Source: Chloranthus sessilifolius (taxonomy: Eukaryota > Streptophyta > Magnoliopsida > Chloranthales > Chloranthaceae). Taken from it: a stretch of 64,000 nt of DNA. Below the pieces are notes generated by a model. That model had not been told where the DNA came from. It did no database searches and worked only from the letters and a program-made list of their open reading frames with translations. This document shows, one piece after another, positions 1-14,000 of the stretch. The position numbers and the translations under genes are program-made. The DNA lies in contig CM037589.1 in assembly GCA_021018995.1 (NCBI GenBank), positions 59,842,101 to 59,906,100 of the forward strand. The letters are read 5' to 3'. Numbering within the stretch: position 1 is the first letter of the stretch; every line of letters begins with the position of its first letter.

Positions 1-276
1 TTCACTACCGGACACCCACATTTTTTGAGTAAAATATACCTGAAAAAGTAAGTCGAACACTTTTTTGGAAAAAGGGAGAGAAGAGAGAGAAAAGAGATTT
101 TTAAAAAGTCAAGAATGACGGCTGGAAGGGTATATAACTTTTAAAATATTTTAAAAGTTTAACCCTAGTTAGTAAAGTGGTCCCCATGTAACCATCACTT
201 CACAAAAAGGTGCTATGTGTCGTGCCCATATCAATAGGTGTAGAGATATCTCTACGCCTGGAGGCATATCCCCGAC

Positions 277-277
<1 letters not shown>

Positions 278-308
<31 letters not shown>

Positions 309-450
309 CTTTTTTTTCAACAAAAAAAAAATCAAAATCAACCTATACAGTACCGGTTCATATCCATATCAGCCGATACGCATTGATCCAATACAGGCTG
401 ATACGCATCAGTCCAAGGTGGACCGATACTCATACCGTGGTTCAGTCATA
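278..450. repeat. (AT)n tract and degenerate GATAC-rich hAT-MITE fragment
   Basis: A short (AT)n tract at about 280-306 is followed at 345-450 by GATAC/GTATC-type repeats (AGCCGATACGCAT and relatives) like those of the MITEs at 29682-30072 and 31528-31776. One end only is recognisable. Lies in the last visible AUG5 intron. Confidence 0.45.
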
Positions 451-732
451 AAAACCAATAAAAGGAAAGCTAATAATAAAAATATGTGAACTAACCAAGG
501 CAGATCCAAAGCCCATGAATATATGTAGAGCACTACCAACTAATTGATTTCAGGGCAAATATACTAGAAAGTCTGCACCCTCTAGATCTTTAAAAAAAAT
601 TTCTCAAAAAAAAAAAGATCTTTAAAATTCTCAATGGGCCATAAACATGTTGTCCATTATTTGGCTTCCATCTATAGATATGCTGGGCCTTTCACTGCTT
701 TAGAAGAGGCCAAAGATTCCATAGGGCAATTT

Positions 733-1147
733 GAACATAGGTAGCTTTATTAATACCCATGGAATCTTGGAGGGCACCTATGCCAAAAACCATTGACTCC
801 TTTGAATCAGACGATGGAGATTGTTTTTCGCCCCAATATTCCACACAAGGAATCTTGAGATCATAGGCGTACCATCAGACAATCAGTTTTTTATTCCATA
901 TGGCAAAGATCCCAAAACAATGCCCCCCTCAAATCATGTTTGATTGTGATGTGCCGTGTGATTTTAGGGCCACTGTTTTGGGATCTGCCACGTGGTATAA
1001 AAACGGACCGTCTGACGGAACGCTCATGGTCTCAAGATCGCTTCTGTGGAATATTGAGGCGAAAATGATCTCCATCATCTGATTGAAAGCAGTCAATGGC
1101 TTTTGGAGTAGGTGCCCTCCAAGATTCCGTGGGTGTTAATAAAGCTA
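733..1147. mobile_element. Foldback MITE
   Basis: Two arms of about 190 bp are imperfect inverted copies of each other: GTAGCTTTATTAATACCCAT at the left and the complementary sequence ending GTTAATAAAGCTACC at the right. The core has the GATCTTGAGA and TTTTTTATTCCATATGGCA motifs shared with copies at 16508-16911, 39695-40052 and 41015-41330. No clear target duplication. Confidence 0.65.
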
Positions 1148-1239
1148 CCCTATGAACATTTGATAATATTTGCTCAAAAGTTGGTGAGCATATCTTATCT
1201 CATGGCAGAAAATAAGAATAAATTAGATTGCAGCTTCAC

Positions 1240-1435
1240 CTCTCGTATTCTTGTTGTGCACGGTATGCATGGTTTAATAATGCATGGCCACTTTCCACAA
1301 GACCCCGCCGAATATGAACCAGATCGATTGCCCTTGACAAATCCTCCAGCACACTAGCTTCGGAACCCCGGGGCTTCAAACAGAATTGCAGCGACTCCAA
1401 CACTGATCCTAAACCAGTATCTGAACCTTCCAAAC
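1240..1435 (-). CDS. AUG5: AUG5 exon 8 (last one in window)
   Basis: 196 nt, reading [20 protein letters not shown] through [20 protein letters not shown] to AQQEYER. Acceptor AG at 1437-1436, donor GT at 1239-1238, phase 2. The remaining C-terminus was searched for on the minus strand between 1 and 1237 and not found, so the next exon is outside the window. Confidence 0.93.
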
Positions 1436-1966
1436 CTAAAAAATAATAAAATATATAAAGAAAATAGTTGACCAAATATCCCCTCTGAGCCATCCAAATA
1501 ATCCTAAAAATATGAAAAATTAAGGATTGAACTCTTGCACCAAAAGAAATATCATATATCATTCCTAAAGTGTATTGTGTTAAAGTTACAGCATTTCTGG
1601 ATTTAATTATTGCATTCAAAGAACTATATAGAAAGGCAGAGTGGCAAACATATAACTGAAAAATTCTTAATCTCATATGGGGAAGAATGCCGGTGCGACG
1701 AATATATAAGCGAAGAGGCCCGGTACTATACGTCCAGACGTAGCCCTGATGGCTCTGTCCACGTCAGCTAGGTACCATGTGACACCCATCACGAGGATTG
1801 GGCGCCACATCAACTTAGACAAGATTTACCTATGTACCACCCAGAAAAATTGGGCATGATCCCATGCATAACCACCGTTGAGAATGTGGTCAGAGACGCC
1901 AAAAATAAATGCACCAAGTTGGCTGGGCATTACCTTATCTTTGACCCAACAACGGAGGGCAAAAAA

Positions 1967-2020
<54 letters not shown>

Positions 2021-5000
2021 TAAAATCACATGCCCCCAGGCTGATGAAGGTGTTGTTTTGGGTTGATCATGTCACCTGGCATGTGATTTGGCATCCAGGT
2101 GTAGCCCTCCATGGCTAGGTCCGGATGCATTTCCCCAATTCTCATCATACAATTACATCCAAGGAACCTGATCAACCTGCAAAGGCGTAAGAGGAATGCA
2201 AATAGAATGCTTCTGAATCTACTGGAAACAAGTTTTGAAGTTTGTAGGCAAGACTTACTAGAAACTGGGATGCTACAAAAATTCATCATAAACCAACTTT
2301 CTGATTCAAGGGGCCACTTCTCAACTTCAATGCATCACATCATAAATAATGCGATAATGGCTCCTGACCGACATTTAAACACCAAAATGGTGTGTAAATG
2401 ATCTTAAAGCATTAAAATCATATTTCTTATCTCACACCATTGAAGTGTGATTTATCATTATGCCATGTGCCACAAATCTGTGATCAATCTAAATTGTCCA
2501 AGTAGCAATCCATCATTGGAACAATGGAACATATCTCAGCCCAAAGAACATGCCTATAAGTGGATGAGAACCATCCGATTGATGAACTTTAATATCAGCC
2601 ATTAAAACTAGAAACAACAGTTGATATTATAGTCAACAGACCGGATGGTTTAAACCTCCCTAGAACAAAATTTTTGCGCACGGTTCACTTCAATCTAGGA
2701 TTTAGCACTTTGACGGTACGGATCACTCATATTTTAAACCATTGATTGTATAAGATCAATAAACACCATTTTGGTGTTTAAATGACGGTCAGGTGAGTCG
2801 GGTCCTAAGTAATTCAAGTATACAACCCATGACAGATCAAAAGCTTCAAAAATAAAATAAAATTAAAGTCATAGAACACAACCACAGAATCTAACCGTGT
2901 ATGTTTTGGGACACCATATTAGTCAGTGCCTACCATATCAGTGTGAGCTAATAAAACTTCAGCTAAAGAAATTGTAGGCTTAAAGAGATATGTACAGGAA
3001 ATACTATTGATAACACACATTATATCCTGCAGGAAAGCTATTAACAAACCACGCTAAATTTATACATTTCAAATTATCAAACTAACTAGCAGACTACTTA
3101 TGTTCACAAGAATCATAAATTACAGATACAAAAGGATTCGAGATGGCACAATAGTATTAGCGCATGCAAGTAGGGCTGTCAACAGATCAGGCCGGGTAGG
3201 GTTGGGTCAAAATTTTGGCTGTCCGATAAGGAAATCATAAATGCCTGACCCGACCTGGTGGTGCATGAGACCAGACCTGACCAGATGGTGCACTAAAACC
3301 TACCCAACCTGACAACCCTACCTGACCCGACCCGATAGAAAAACCCTATTTTTCTACTTTTACATATAAAATATTGGTTCGGGTCGGATTGGTTTTGGTT
3401 GACACAACCCGACAGGTCAAGTTTATGTACCTGACCCGGTAAAATATTGGGTCAGGAATGGGGCCGACCCGACCTGTTGACAGCCCCACATGCAAGTCCA
3501 CTACCATAGCATTGCTCAGGCGCACAACCAAGGGGTATGAGCATTACCAGCATAATACTGAAGGGCACCCGAAACACGGCATATAGAAGGAATTGCCGTT
3601 GGATCTCTAGCACCAGCTCTCGCAGTCAACAAGGCAGCATTCTTCTCAGCAGCTGCAACAACTTCTGGCCCTGTCGACCCATTAGCACCCATGGATTCCA
3701 AGAGAGCCTGTTTAGGAAAATGTAATAATAAATAGTTCAATGTCACAGAGGTATGCCAGCTTCCACGGTTCCACCATTCGCACAAGTACGATACCAGAAC
3801 TTTGAACCATAGATTAAATCTCCAGTACTAAGTCCAAAAACTGATCTTTCAACACCCCCAGAAAAAATAAAAAAAAAATCTGCCTCACAAGTTTGTGAGC
3901 CGAGTTGAGTATTTAATACTACGCCTTTCAACGACATAGTTGTGGGGTACTTGCACCCGAGATACAAACAAAAACTCAAGAAATGCATTGTGTAAAATTC
4001 ATTCTCTATATTTTTTCATTTCATTTTTTTATATTGACATCATACGGTGAACGATGTTGGACAATGAAAAAGCGACAAGAAAATAAGATGGCATGGGGCT
4101 GAGAAGTGTATGTTATGATGGATGTGTTGAGCAACAAGAAAGGATAAAGTTAAGAACGAATACACAAGAGAATCTGAGAGTGGCACCGGTAAAGGAAAAA
4201 AAAAAAAAAAATGTTGCTTGAGGCAGTTTGGACATGTCCATCAGAGGCCAAAAGCAGACCTTGTACGAAGGATTGAGGAGCTAGAAGGGATAAGATCAGG
4301 AGGGAAGCAGTAACAACGGACATAAAGGACTGAGGTTATGAAGAGCTTAGGACTGATCAGAAATGAGTGGAGTAATAAGTCTCGCTGAGCCGATCAGAAA
4401 TAGAAGATAAAGCTATGATGACGACAACGATGACAATGATGATGTGACAATTATTTATTAGGGTACCTCTATTAGCGCCCATCGTTTTACTGAAAACGCC
4501 CACGGCTCGCACGTGTAAGGGGAAAATACCCCATTTTCCCTTAGCTTCCTAAAAAAGGGCACCTCCAACTTGTTTACCCGAGGGAACCAATTTTTTTTCC
4601 CCCTTATTCTTCTTCTTCATTAGCTCCGGTAACTCGTACAACTCCGGCGAGTCGTGCAAACCCATACAAAATCAACCCGAAACCCACCCGCAAGCAATCC
4701 GAAACTCTCTTGAAACCCACCTGAAACCCTCTTGATACCTACCCAAAACCGTCTTGAAACCCACTTGGAATCCACCCGAAACCCTCTCAAATCCCACTTG
4801 AAATCCTCTTGAAACTCACTTGAAACCCTCTCGGAACCCACCGGAAATCCACCTGAAACCCTCCCGAATCCCACCTGAAACTCCTTTGAAACCAACCCAA
4901 AACCCTCTTGAAACCTGCATTGCCATCGTCGATGCGACTTGCCGGAGCTAAGAAAAAGAAGTTATCATTGTCACTGCCAGTGGATTTCGGGTGGATTTCA

Positions 5001-8000
5001 GGTGGGTATGAAGAGGGTTTTTGGTTTAGGGTTTAGGTTTGAGCAGGAAGAAGTGGGTGCTCTAGGTGAGTGTTCTCCTTTTGTTTAGTGTAAAAAAAAT
5101 TGAAAAAATAGGTGGGTGCCCGTCAGTAATTTGTAAATAATAAGTGGGTGCTTTCAGCAGGTGGTTGCTTTTAGTAAAGCGGTGGGAGCTAATAGCAGTA
5201 CCCTATCTATTATTATACCACAACTAGAATGGGTGTAACAGAAATCATTTTTCACATTCTTTAAAATAAGATACATGTTTATTTATTTTTTTAATACCAT
5301 AAGCTAATAAAAATATATATCACGCAGACAAGGAAGAGCTAACAGAATTGGTAGAGTGAAAATTATTTGCATTTGAATTTAATATGACGGCAAAGAAATG
5401 CTACATGAAAAATCACTGAACATATTCTGAAATATAATTCAGCGTGACTACAAAGCAACCTGTCTAAAGAACCTAGGATGAGGAATTCTCTATCTACCAT
5501 TGTGGCAAAATACAACGTTTTTTTTTAAATGCGCTATAATGTACTAAACACACAATACCCGTATTTTTGAATAAAATGCATATTTTCGTATTATATGCAT
5601 TTTCGTGCATTAAACTTTTTTCTCGTATTTTATAGTATCTTTAAAAGACTGTTTTAAAATGTTTTTTTTTTAAATTAATGTTATCTTGTTATTTTTCCCG
5701 GTTTTTTTTTTTTTTTGTCTTCCGTATTTTACAGTGGTTTTACCTTCCGATTTTTTCCCCGTTTTTTTCTGACTTTCTTGCTCACCGTATTAAACCCGTA
5801 TGTTGTCACTTATCTACAGTGGACAATTATAATATAACATAGATCAGTTGTATTGTTACAAACCTGTGGAGTTGATGGCAACATGTAAAGGCTATTATCT
5901 GGACTTTGATAGAAGGCAGAAACTTCCTTCTCTATAAGATCCTTTGCACCATTCGATATCTCCACGACAACCGTGCAAGCTGGAATGATAGTGCTTGATG
6001 CATATTCCCTGGCAGCTAGTGGTTGCTGATCCCAGAACGCAGCAGCATCCTACAGGCAAAATACGATCAAAAGAGAATACTTTTTGATGATGTTGGAGCA
6101 TAATAATCCGTGACAAGAATCTATACAATGCCTAATACAAGATGAGTGAATGAGGAAAACAGATGCACACATGTGATGGATGATGAGAAGCTCAGAATAT
6201 AATTTTCGGTACCTCTGTTCGTGCCTACAGCTTTACTTAAAGCGTCTACATCCGAAACCCCTTGAAACCCATTGACTGCTTGGAATCATGGAGATCGTCT
6301 TTCAAGATCCACTGTGTGGAAGACGGGTGAAAAACGATCTACTTGTGGGATTTTTGCCGTGCCGACACTTGGTGGCACTTGGACACTCCTCAAACAACAC
6401 AACTTCTAGACATGTGTGAAAATACCACATAATACCATCAAATTGTTCATCGTTTTCATAATGATAGAATCAACTTCTTTTAAAAAATAAAATTCTGTAG
6501 AGTGGAACTACTAAATAAAATTTTTGGGTCACTGAAAACGATTTTTATAATATAGTATAAAAATCTTTGGATCACTGAAAACGATTTTCATGAAATATAC
6601 TATGTATCTTTTTGTTACATATCTCAATTGCCTGTGTAAGATTTCTCTTCAAGTTTTTCTATATATGTTATATTTATTTATTTTATTTTTCTTAAGGCCA
6701 TGCTGCCATATTGGAATCTTTAGAAATTGGCGTGCCAAACATCAATTGGCACCTTGACACTTGGCATCCGTGCCACGTGTCTATGTAACATTAGTTTCTT
6801 GGCGTTTCGAACGTAGGCACTTTCAGTAAATCTGTAGGCGCGAACAGTGGTACCCTATAATTTCACAACCAAGGATTGAAATCTCTGTATTGTGTTACAA
6901 GACCCACCAGCAAAACCAATACTTACTATCTGACATAAACTTGTATCGGTTCATATCGGCCAATATCACCAAAAAAATGGCCAATATTGCCAGATACAAG
7001 CGACAAGTTTGGTTCGGCAGATAAGATATAATATGTCAGAGCAGAGATAGTCTACTTTACGTGCACAACACACGCAATAAATTATCAGAACTTTTGTGCA
7101 CCAGCCTTCCATATAGTACAGCTAATACATTGCATGGTTCAGATCTCTAATTACCACTATCTGATTATGTTTACCATCTGAACCCTAGATAATATTGAAC
7201 GCTTAGAGATTTGACCAGTACACTATCTCGATGGAAGGAAGAATTTACTATAGCTGCAAGGGCGCTCTAAAGCACCATACAATTATCATAGTTTTACCAT
7301 TGGTTCCCTCAAAATACCTAATATTCCTGAGATTGCCAAGTTACTTCATCTACAAGGTAAATCCACCCTTACCAATTGCCATCCTCAAACAATATAAAAA
7401 AGGGATAATAGCTCCCGATTGGCATTTAAACACCAAAATGGTGTTTAATTGATCTTACACCATTAAAATTAGAGTTTTTATCTCACATCATTGAAGTGTG
7501 ATTTTTTATTATGCCATGTGGCACACATCTGTGATCAATTTAAATTGTTTAAGTGACAATCTATCACTGAAACATGTCTCAGCCCAAAGATCATGCAGAT
7601 AAATAGCTGTGAATCATTAACTCTAAAAACAACGGTCGATATATATTCCACAGATTGAATGGTTTAAATCTCCCTAAAACACCATTTTCGGGCCAGTTGA
7701 ATTTCAATCTATGATCTCTCACTTTGACGGCATGGATCACCCACATATTAAACCATTCATGGTGTTAGATCATTTAAACACCATTTTGGTGTTTAACTGA
7801 CGGTCAGAGTCGGGTCCTATAAAAAAAATTATATGTTTCTTCATCATCGACTCTGTCCACCAAATATCTTGCTAGCTTTGTAGTGAGGTATGTCATGAGA
7901 AAATGCACGTGGAAGGAAAAGCAACCCACTTACGAGTTGTTAAAATTGTGAGAGCATAGTCAGGGGAGGAGAGGACGAAATCAATTAAATCTTCAGCAGT

Positions 8001-11000
8001 TATGTAATAAATTACCAATCCATTTGATCGAATGCATGGAGCAAAAGAAGAATAAAAAGGAGAAACGAAATGGAAAGAAAAAATGAATATGCCCCGAATC
8101 ATGAGTCAAAATATCATCCGATACCGATATGTATCGGTTTTGGACCCGGATGATAAGATAAAATGGTTTTTTATCGTATACCCCAAAAAATAGTGTATTT
8201 ATTGTCCGATACGGGCAAATTATTGCTCGTATTGGACGATAAATTGAAATTATCGTCCGATAATTTCATCATTTTCTCATATTAGTCGAAAACATCAAAT
8301 TATCGGACGATACGGGCAAATTATCGCCCGTATCGTCCGATAATTTGAAATTACCGACAGTCGGCCCAGCCACTTTACAGCCGCAGGTTTGATGGGTTTT
8401 AAGTCGATTTTTGTCCCTTTTTTCTCCATTTCTTCTTCTTTCTCAGCTTTATCTTCTTCCTTAGCCACCGGGAGACCAAAGTTAGGCTACCAACCAACAA
8501 AAAAAGCTCGGGATCGTCACGTTTTCACCGGAGATCATCGCATAGGTATCATGTTCCATCAAATAGCTTGTTTTTTATTTATTTGCTTGCATTTTTGAAG
8601 CTATTTGCACTAGATCTACCCATAAATGGTAAATCTTATTTTTCACTAAATCTACCCACTAGCGCTACATTTTGGGGGTTTATTTATTTAAAATCTACCC
8701 TTAAATATGGTAGACCTTGAATTTTTAAGCCAAAATTAAAGAGTTTTGTGTTAAACCACCCTACTTTGAGCCTATAATGGGTCAAATTTTGGGGTTAATG
8801 TGAGTCAATTTTGGGGATTTTTTTAGCAAATATGTGGGTCAATTTTGGAGTTTTTGTTTTAACAAATGTGTGGGTCAATTTTCGGGTTTTTTTTTTAAAT
8901 TAATGTTAATAAATTATTTATAAAAATTAATTTAAAAACTTAATTTATTTATTTTATAAAATTATTTATAAATACTTAATAAATAATATATGATAGTAAT
9001 ATATGTATGACATGTGTCACATGTGTAATGGGGTATGTGACACATGTGACACATCAATTACACATGTGTCACATACTCACAACTCATGTAATTGATGTGT
9101 CACACATGTGACACATACCCCATGACACATGTGTCACAAGTCAATTACACATGTGTCACATGTGTCATGGGGTATGTGCCGCATCAATTACACGTGTCAA
9201 ATAAAAAATTAGAATAATACCAAATAAATATGATTTTCAAATGTAATCTAATATTTTAAAAATTAGAATAATATCAAATAAAATTTTAAATGTAATGTAA
9301 TATTTTAAAAATTAGAATAATATCAAATAAATATTCAAATGTAATCTAAAATTTAAAAAATTAAAATAAATATGGTAAAATGTAATCTAATATTTTCAAA
9401 ATTAGAATCATATCAAATGAATATGGTAAAATGTAATATAATATTAGTCAACATGTAATCAACATGCAATGATGTGTCACATGTAATTTAATCCAATCGT
9501 TTGCTCATTCATACAGGTGAAATAAATAAATATGGTATGTGAACAAGATCCAACTTGACAGTAAGCACAACAATAAATGGTGATAGGCTCTGAATCGATG
9601 CAAGCTCTGTGGGAAGAAATTGCTTAGAAGAAGTATAATATGGTTGAAGGAGCATTTGGGTCACGTTAAGGGAGAGATAAAAGGATGTCCCAATGTACCG
9701 AGAGCGTTGGTCAGAGCCAGCATGCAAGCAGCTAAGGGAAAGAAAAAAGTAGAAGCCGACCGGGATAAAGAAATGCCTGAAAGAATAAAGAGGGGAGATC
9801 CAAAGTTTCCTTCTCCTGCACCTGAAGATGATGAGGACAACGAGAGTGATGAGGGGCAATGGTAGAGAAGCACGACAGTGACGAGATCAGGAAAAAGCCG
9901 ATTATCGGTTTCGGTCAGGCTTGAAGGGCCCATCCATGCCTGCTGCTGGTGGCGGATCTAGTCAGAGGCCATTTGTTAATGATGATGAGGACATTCAGGA
10001 GACTGTAGGGTTGCGTAGGTCAACAACCGTGAGGGAGACCGGGACGTCTACTACAGGTTGTACTATAGGTCCCACGGATCCGCTCATGTATCAGACAGAA
10101 AACTCCAAACAAACTAAATTGAGTGCAACCTCACTGAAAAAATGGGGGAAGAGGCTTGGAAAATTTATTGCAAAGTTCGTGATATACAACCACATTCCGA
10201 GTGAGATTGTGGATTCGCTATAATTCAAAAGTATGATTGATACAAGTGCAAAAGCTGGTCTAGGAGTTAAAAGGCCTTCTGCATACGAGGTATTTGGGCT
10301 CCTACTAGATTATGAGTACGCGGAGATAGGAGCTTATGTGCGAAGCTTTGAGGAAGTATGGGATGAGAGAGGTTGCACAATTATGTACGATGGATGGATC
10401 GGTCCCATAAGAAAGAATTTGATAAACTTTTTTCTCTACAGCGATACCGGGACAGTATTTCTGAAATCAATTGATGCTTCTAAGCACGCGAAGACGGCTG
10501 ATTACCTCTTTCAACTAATGGATAAGATAGTTAAAGAGGTTGGAGAGACGCGGGTTGTGCAAGTGGTAACAGAAAATGCCGCCAAATACAAAGCCGCAAG
10601 AAGGCAGTTAATGTTGAAAAGACCTTACTTGTGCTGGACTCCGTGTGCCGCTCATTGCGTGGACCTAATTCTTGAGGATTTGGAAAAGAGAACCAAGGCA
10701 CATGCAACTATTCAGAAGGGAAGAACGATTACTTCTTACCTATACAATAGTGACAAGTTGGTGAATTTAATGAGATCGTTCACTGAGAACGAGCTATTCC
10801 GGCCTGCGATTACATGGTTTGCGACACAATTTCTAGCCCTACAGAACTTGGCTAGATATAGGCGTTAACTAAAAAGCATGGTGTCGTCCGAAGCATGGAG
10901 AAAATATGAATTAGAACTCCCACAATCAAAGGGACCTGCTTGCACTGAAGTTGTTGACCTGATCTACAACACCCAGTTTTGGGCAGATGTTTATCACCTG

Positions 11001-14000
11001 ATCGCCGTCATTACCCCGTTGGTGCAAGTGTTTAGGTTGATAGATGGTGATGAGAAACCAACAATTAGGTATGTTTACGAGTCAATGGACAAGCAAAATT
11101 GGCAATCAGAATCAAATGTCCTAAAAAATATAAACGATCTTGAGGGATTATCGACAAGAGGTGGTGACGCGGGACAACGACCCTGAAATCCGTGAATGCC
11201 CATGATGTGATGATTTGCTGAAATTAAACTAATTAATTACGCAATTAATCACAAATTGAAGCGATACCTGGGGGTTTTGCGGGATTTCGTTTAGGTGACC
11301 ATGCTTTGACGTAGGGTCCAATCCGATGTGCGAGATCCGTTAGGATGGCGGAAGAGGTGATCCGAGAGATAGAACTCTTGCTTCGTCTAGGTTAAGACGT
11401 TAGATCGTAGTTCTTCGTGGAATCGGTAGCTCCTCACTAGGGCTTTTGAATCGAATCGGTTAAATGGCTCAAATTGAGCAAGCTCGAGTCCAACAACGGT
11501 TATGGATCGATGGGCTAGGGTTGAATTCGATCCATAAGGATGGACATCAATATTGCTTTAGATCTAGGGTTTGAGATTTGAACAATCAAGCAAAAGGGAG
11601 ATTTGGGATTCAAGAGATTAGTAAGATAATAGAAAGATAGAAGAAAGAAGATCAAAGTAACATGGGCATCTCACCCTTGGCCTCACACCAAACCCCAAAT
11701 GGGGAAGAAGACTCACTCTTCAAGTTCCTCACAAGCCAAAGCAAATAGCTCTTTCATTAATTCAAAATCAAGTCCCAAAAATGGCTTACAAATTGGGCTT
11801 TATAGCCATTACAAGAGAATAAACCTAAAAATATAAAAGTACAAAGTTATCCTAAGTGGTAACTTACAAAATGACAAAATCTTAAGACAAAAAGGACAAT
11901 TATGTCACTTAAGACGTTGATGCGCGAATTTTTACGGACGTCCGTGGTGCACTACGGACGTCCGTGCTCACTAAACAATGAGCACCTCAAAATCCGGACG
12001 TCCGTCCTGGAACCACGGACATCCGTCGCCTGCTGATGCCTGGTGCTCCCAAGTTGAACTCTAGGGCCTTCCCTTGGTGGTTCTTGACGTTCCTTAGCCC
12101 TTTAGTCGCTTCTTTCGCAATTGATACACCTTGTACGTCCTGAACCCTAAATCCTTGTTGGTGGCGTCCCCGTCAATTCTCCCATACCCAAAATGTTTCA
12201 TCACCGATGAAACTGGCTCGTGACATCGGTCGGTGTCAGCGTCCCCATCAAGTGGGATGCACAATTTCACAAATACTTGCATGTCGCAGGTATAACATGT
12301 TAAACTGCTTATGTAGTGATTTGTATTTATTTATTATTTTTCATATTATTCACTGTTTCCATATACTGATGAGATTGCTCATATTTTATGTACATCACAC
12401 TATTTGAATCCAACCTTCCAGTATACTCGACGCTTCGAGTTGAGTGAGGGCGATGAAGTGTACAGCGGTTTGCTCAATGTGATCCAACAAATGCCCTTGA
12501 GTTGGCGGACCAAGGTCAAGGCATAAGAGATGTGAGTAGTTATAACTTATAACTCAGAAGTCAAATGTCATATGATCTGTTTATTGATATGTGGGTTATT
12601 ATATCCATCTTTGTAGATTGACATGTTCCGCAAAAAATATGGGTCATTTGGGACGAGGTTAGCGCAATCCCAAATCCAACATGATAAATCGGCTTATTGG
12701 TGGATGCATCATGAACATGATGGTCGGGTACTAGGCGAATTGCAATGCGCGTTTTATCGCAAACATGTTTCTCATCCAACTGTGAGCGGAATTAGAGTAC
12801 CTTCTCTCTCATTCACACGAAGACAAAGAAATATGCTAACTATGGATCAATTGGAGAAGTTAGTCTACTGTCACTACAACATGCGATTAAGGGTCAGAAA
12901 TATGCAAAGGACCAACCGTGGTAAGCAATTATTTGAAGTCTTAGTTCATACAATTTTTATTTGATGTAATTGACGAGACATATACTAATTCATCTATCAT
13001 ATACTACCTTGCATATAGTGAATATTTTAATCCTATCGAGTTGGATTATATATTCATGGAGGATGACCCTTTAAATCAGTGGATCGAAGAGAGAAATGTC
13101 AGTGTTAGATAGTGAGAGCACTGCATGGCTGGACAATGCTGAAAGAATAGCGGAGGAGCAGGCTTCCCAACAACCTAGGCGAAAAAGAAGATTGAATTGT
13201 CATTCAGTGATTGAATATGATGACAAAACGCAATTTGGTAGTGATAATGACAATGATAGGGGGTGTTGGGGTGATGGTGGAGGCAATGAAACTCACATTG
13301 GCACTAGTGGTCATGGATCAAAATATCGTCCGATACCGATACGTATCGGACGATACGTATCGGTATTGGACTTGAACGATACATTCAATGTATCGTCCGA
13401 TACAGACCGATACCGATACGTATCGTCCGATACGTATCGTTTTGGAGCTCGGACGATACGTATCGGTAACCCGATATTTTAACCCATGCTAGTGGTGGAG
13501 GGAATGATGTTGATCCCTCTTGTTCTTATGGAGGTATTGTCACATGGGATGATGAACCAGTAACAATGTTTGACACTCATACTTTTAGAGGTGGAGGGGT
13601 TGAAGGAAGAGAAGCGTTAGAATCTTACCAAACACCACCACCACCACAAGTTCTACAAGATGATTTGGGTTATATGACTTCTAGCTTCGGGGGATTTAGT
13701 TTGCAAAACACGGAAGATTCAGCAACCAGTAACCCATACCGGCCTCAGCCAACCTACCTTGGGCCATATGACTTTGTTGGTCAAGTTTTTGGAGGACCGA
13801 CCTTTACCTATTACACTGAGCCATATTCGTCGCTAATACCTCAGTTTCAAGGGTCGAACATATGATCATGGGTATCAATATAGCCAACACTATAGGGAAA
13901 ACTTGCGCACTGATGATGATCACGAGGGCCAAGAACCACCACGAAATTCAATGTGGCTTTAAAGTAAGTTTTTCATGTACAATGTACCTTTTAATTTTGA

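Noticed and set aside
1826-2066. Open frames with long Tyr-Ile repeats
   Set aside because: Translations of (AT)n tracts; the same occurs at 18816, 37539 and 40273.
4620-4895. 91-codon Gly/Val/Phe-rich minus-strand frame
   Set aside because: Produced by the GAAACCC minisatellite; no conserved domain.
11166-12229. Complete LTR retrotransposon or coding insertion
   Set aside because: Only one LTR-like stretch, no primer site, no second copy and no matching target duplication, so it is kept as a tentative LTR-like insertion.
12094-12282. 62-codon minus-strand frame as a retroelement protein
   Set aside because: No recognised motif; it straddles the insertion border and the transposase exon.
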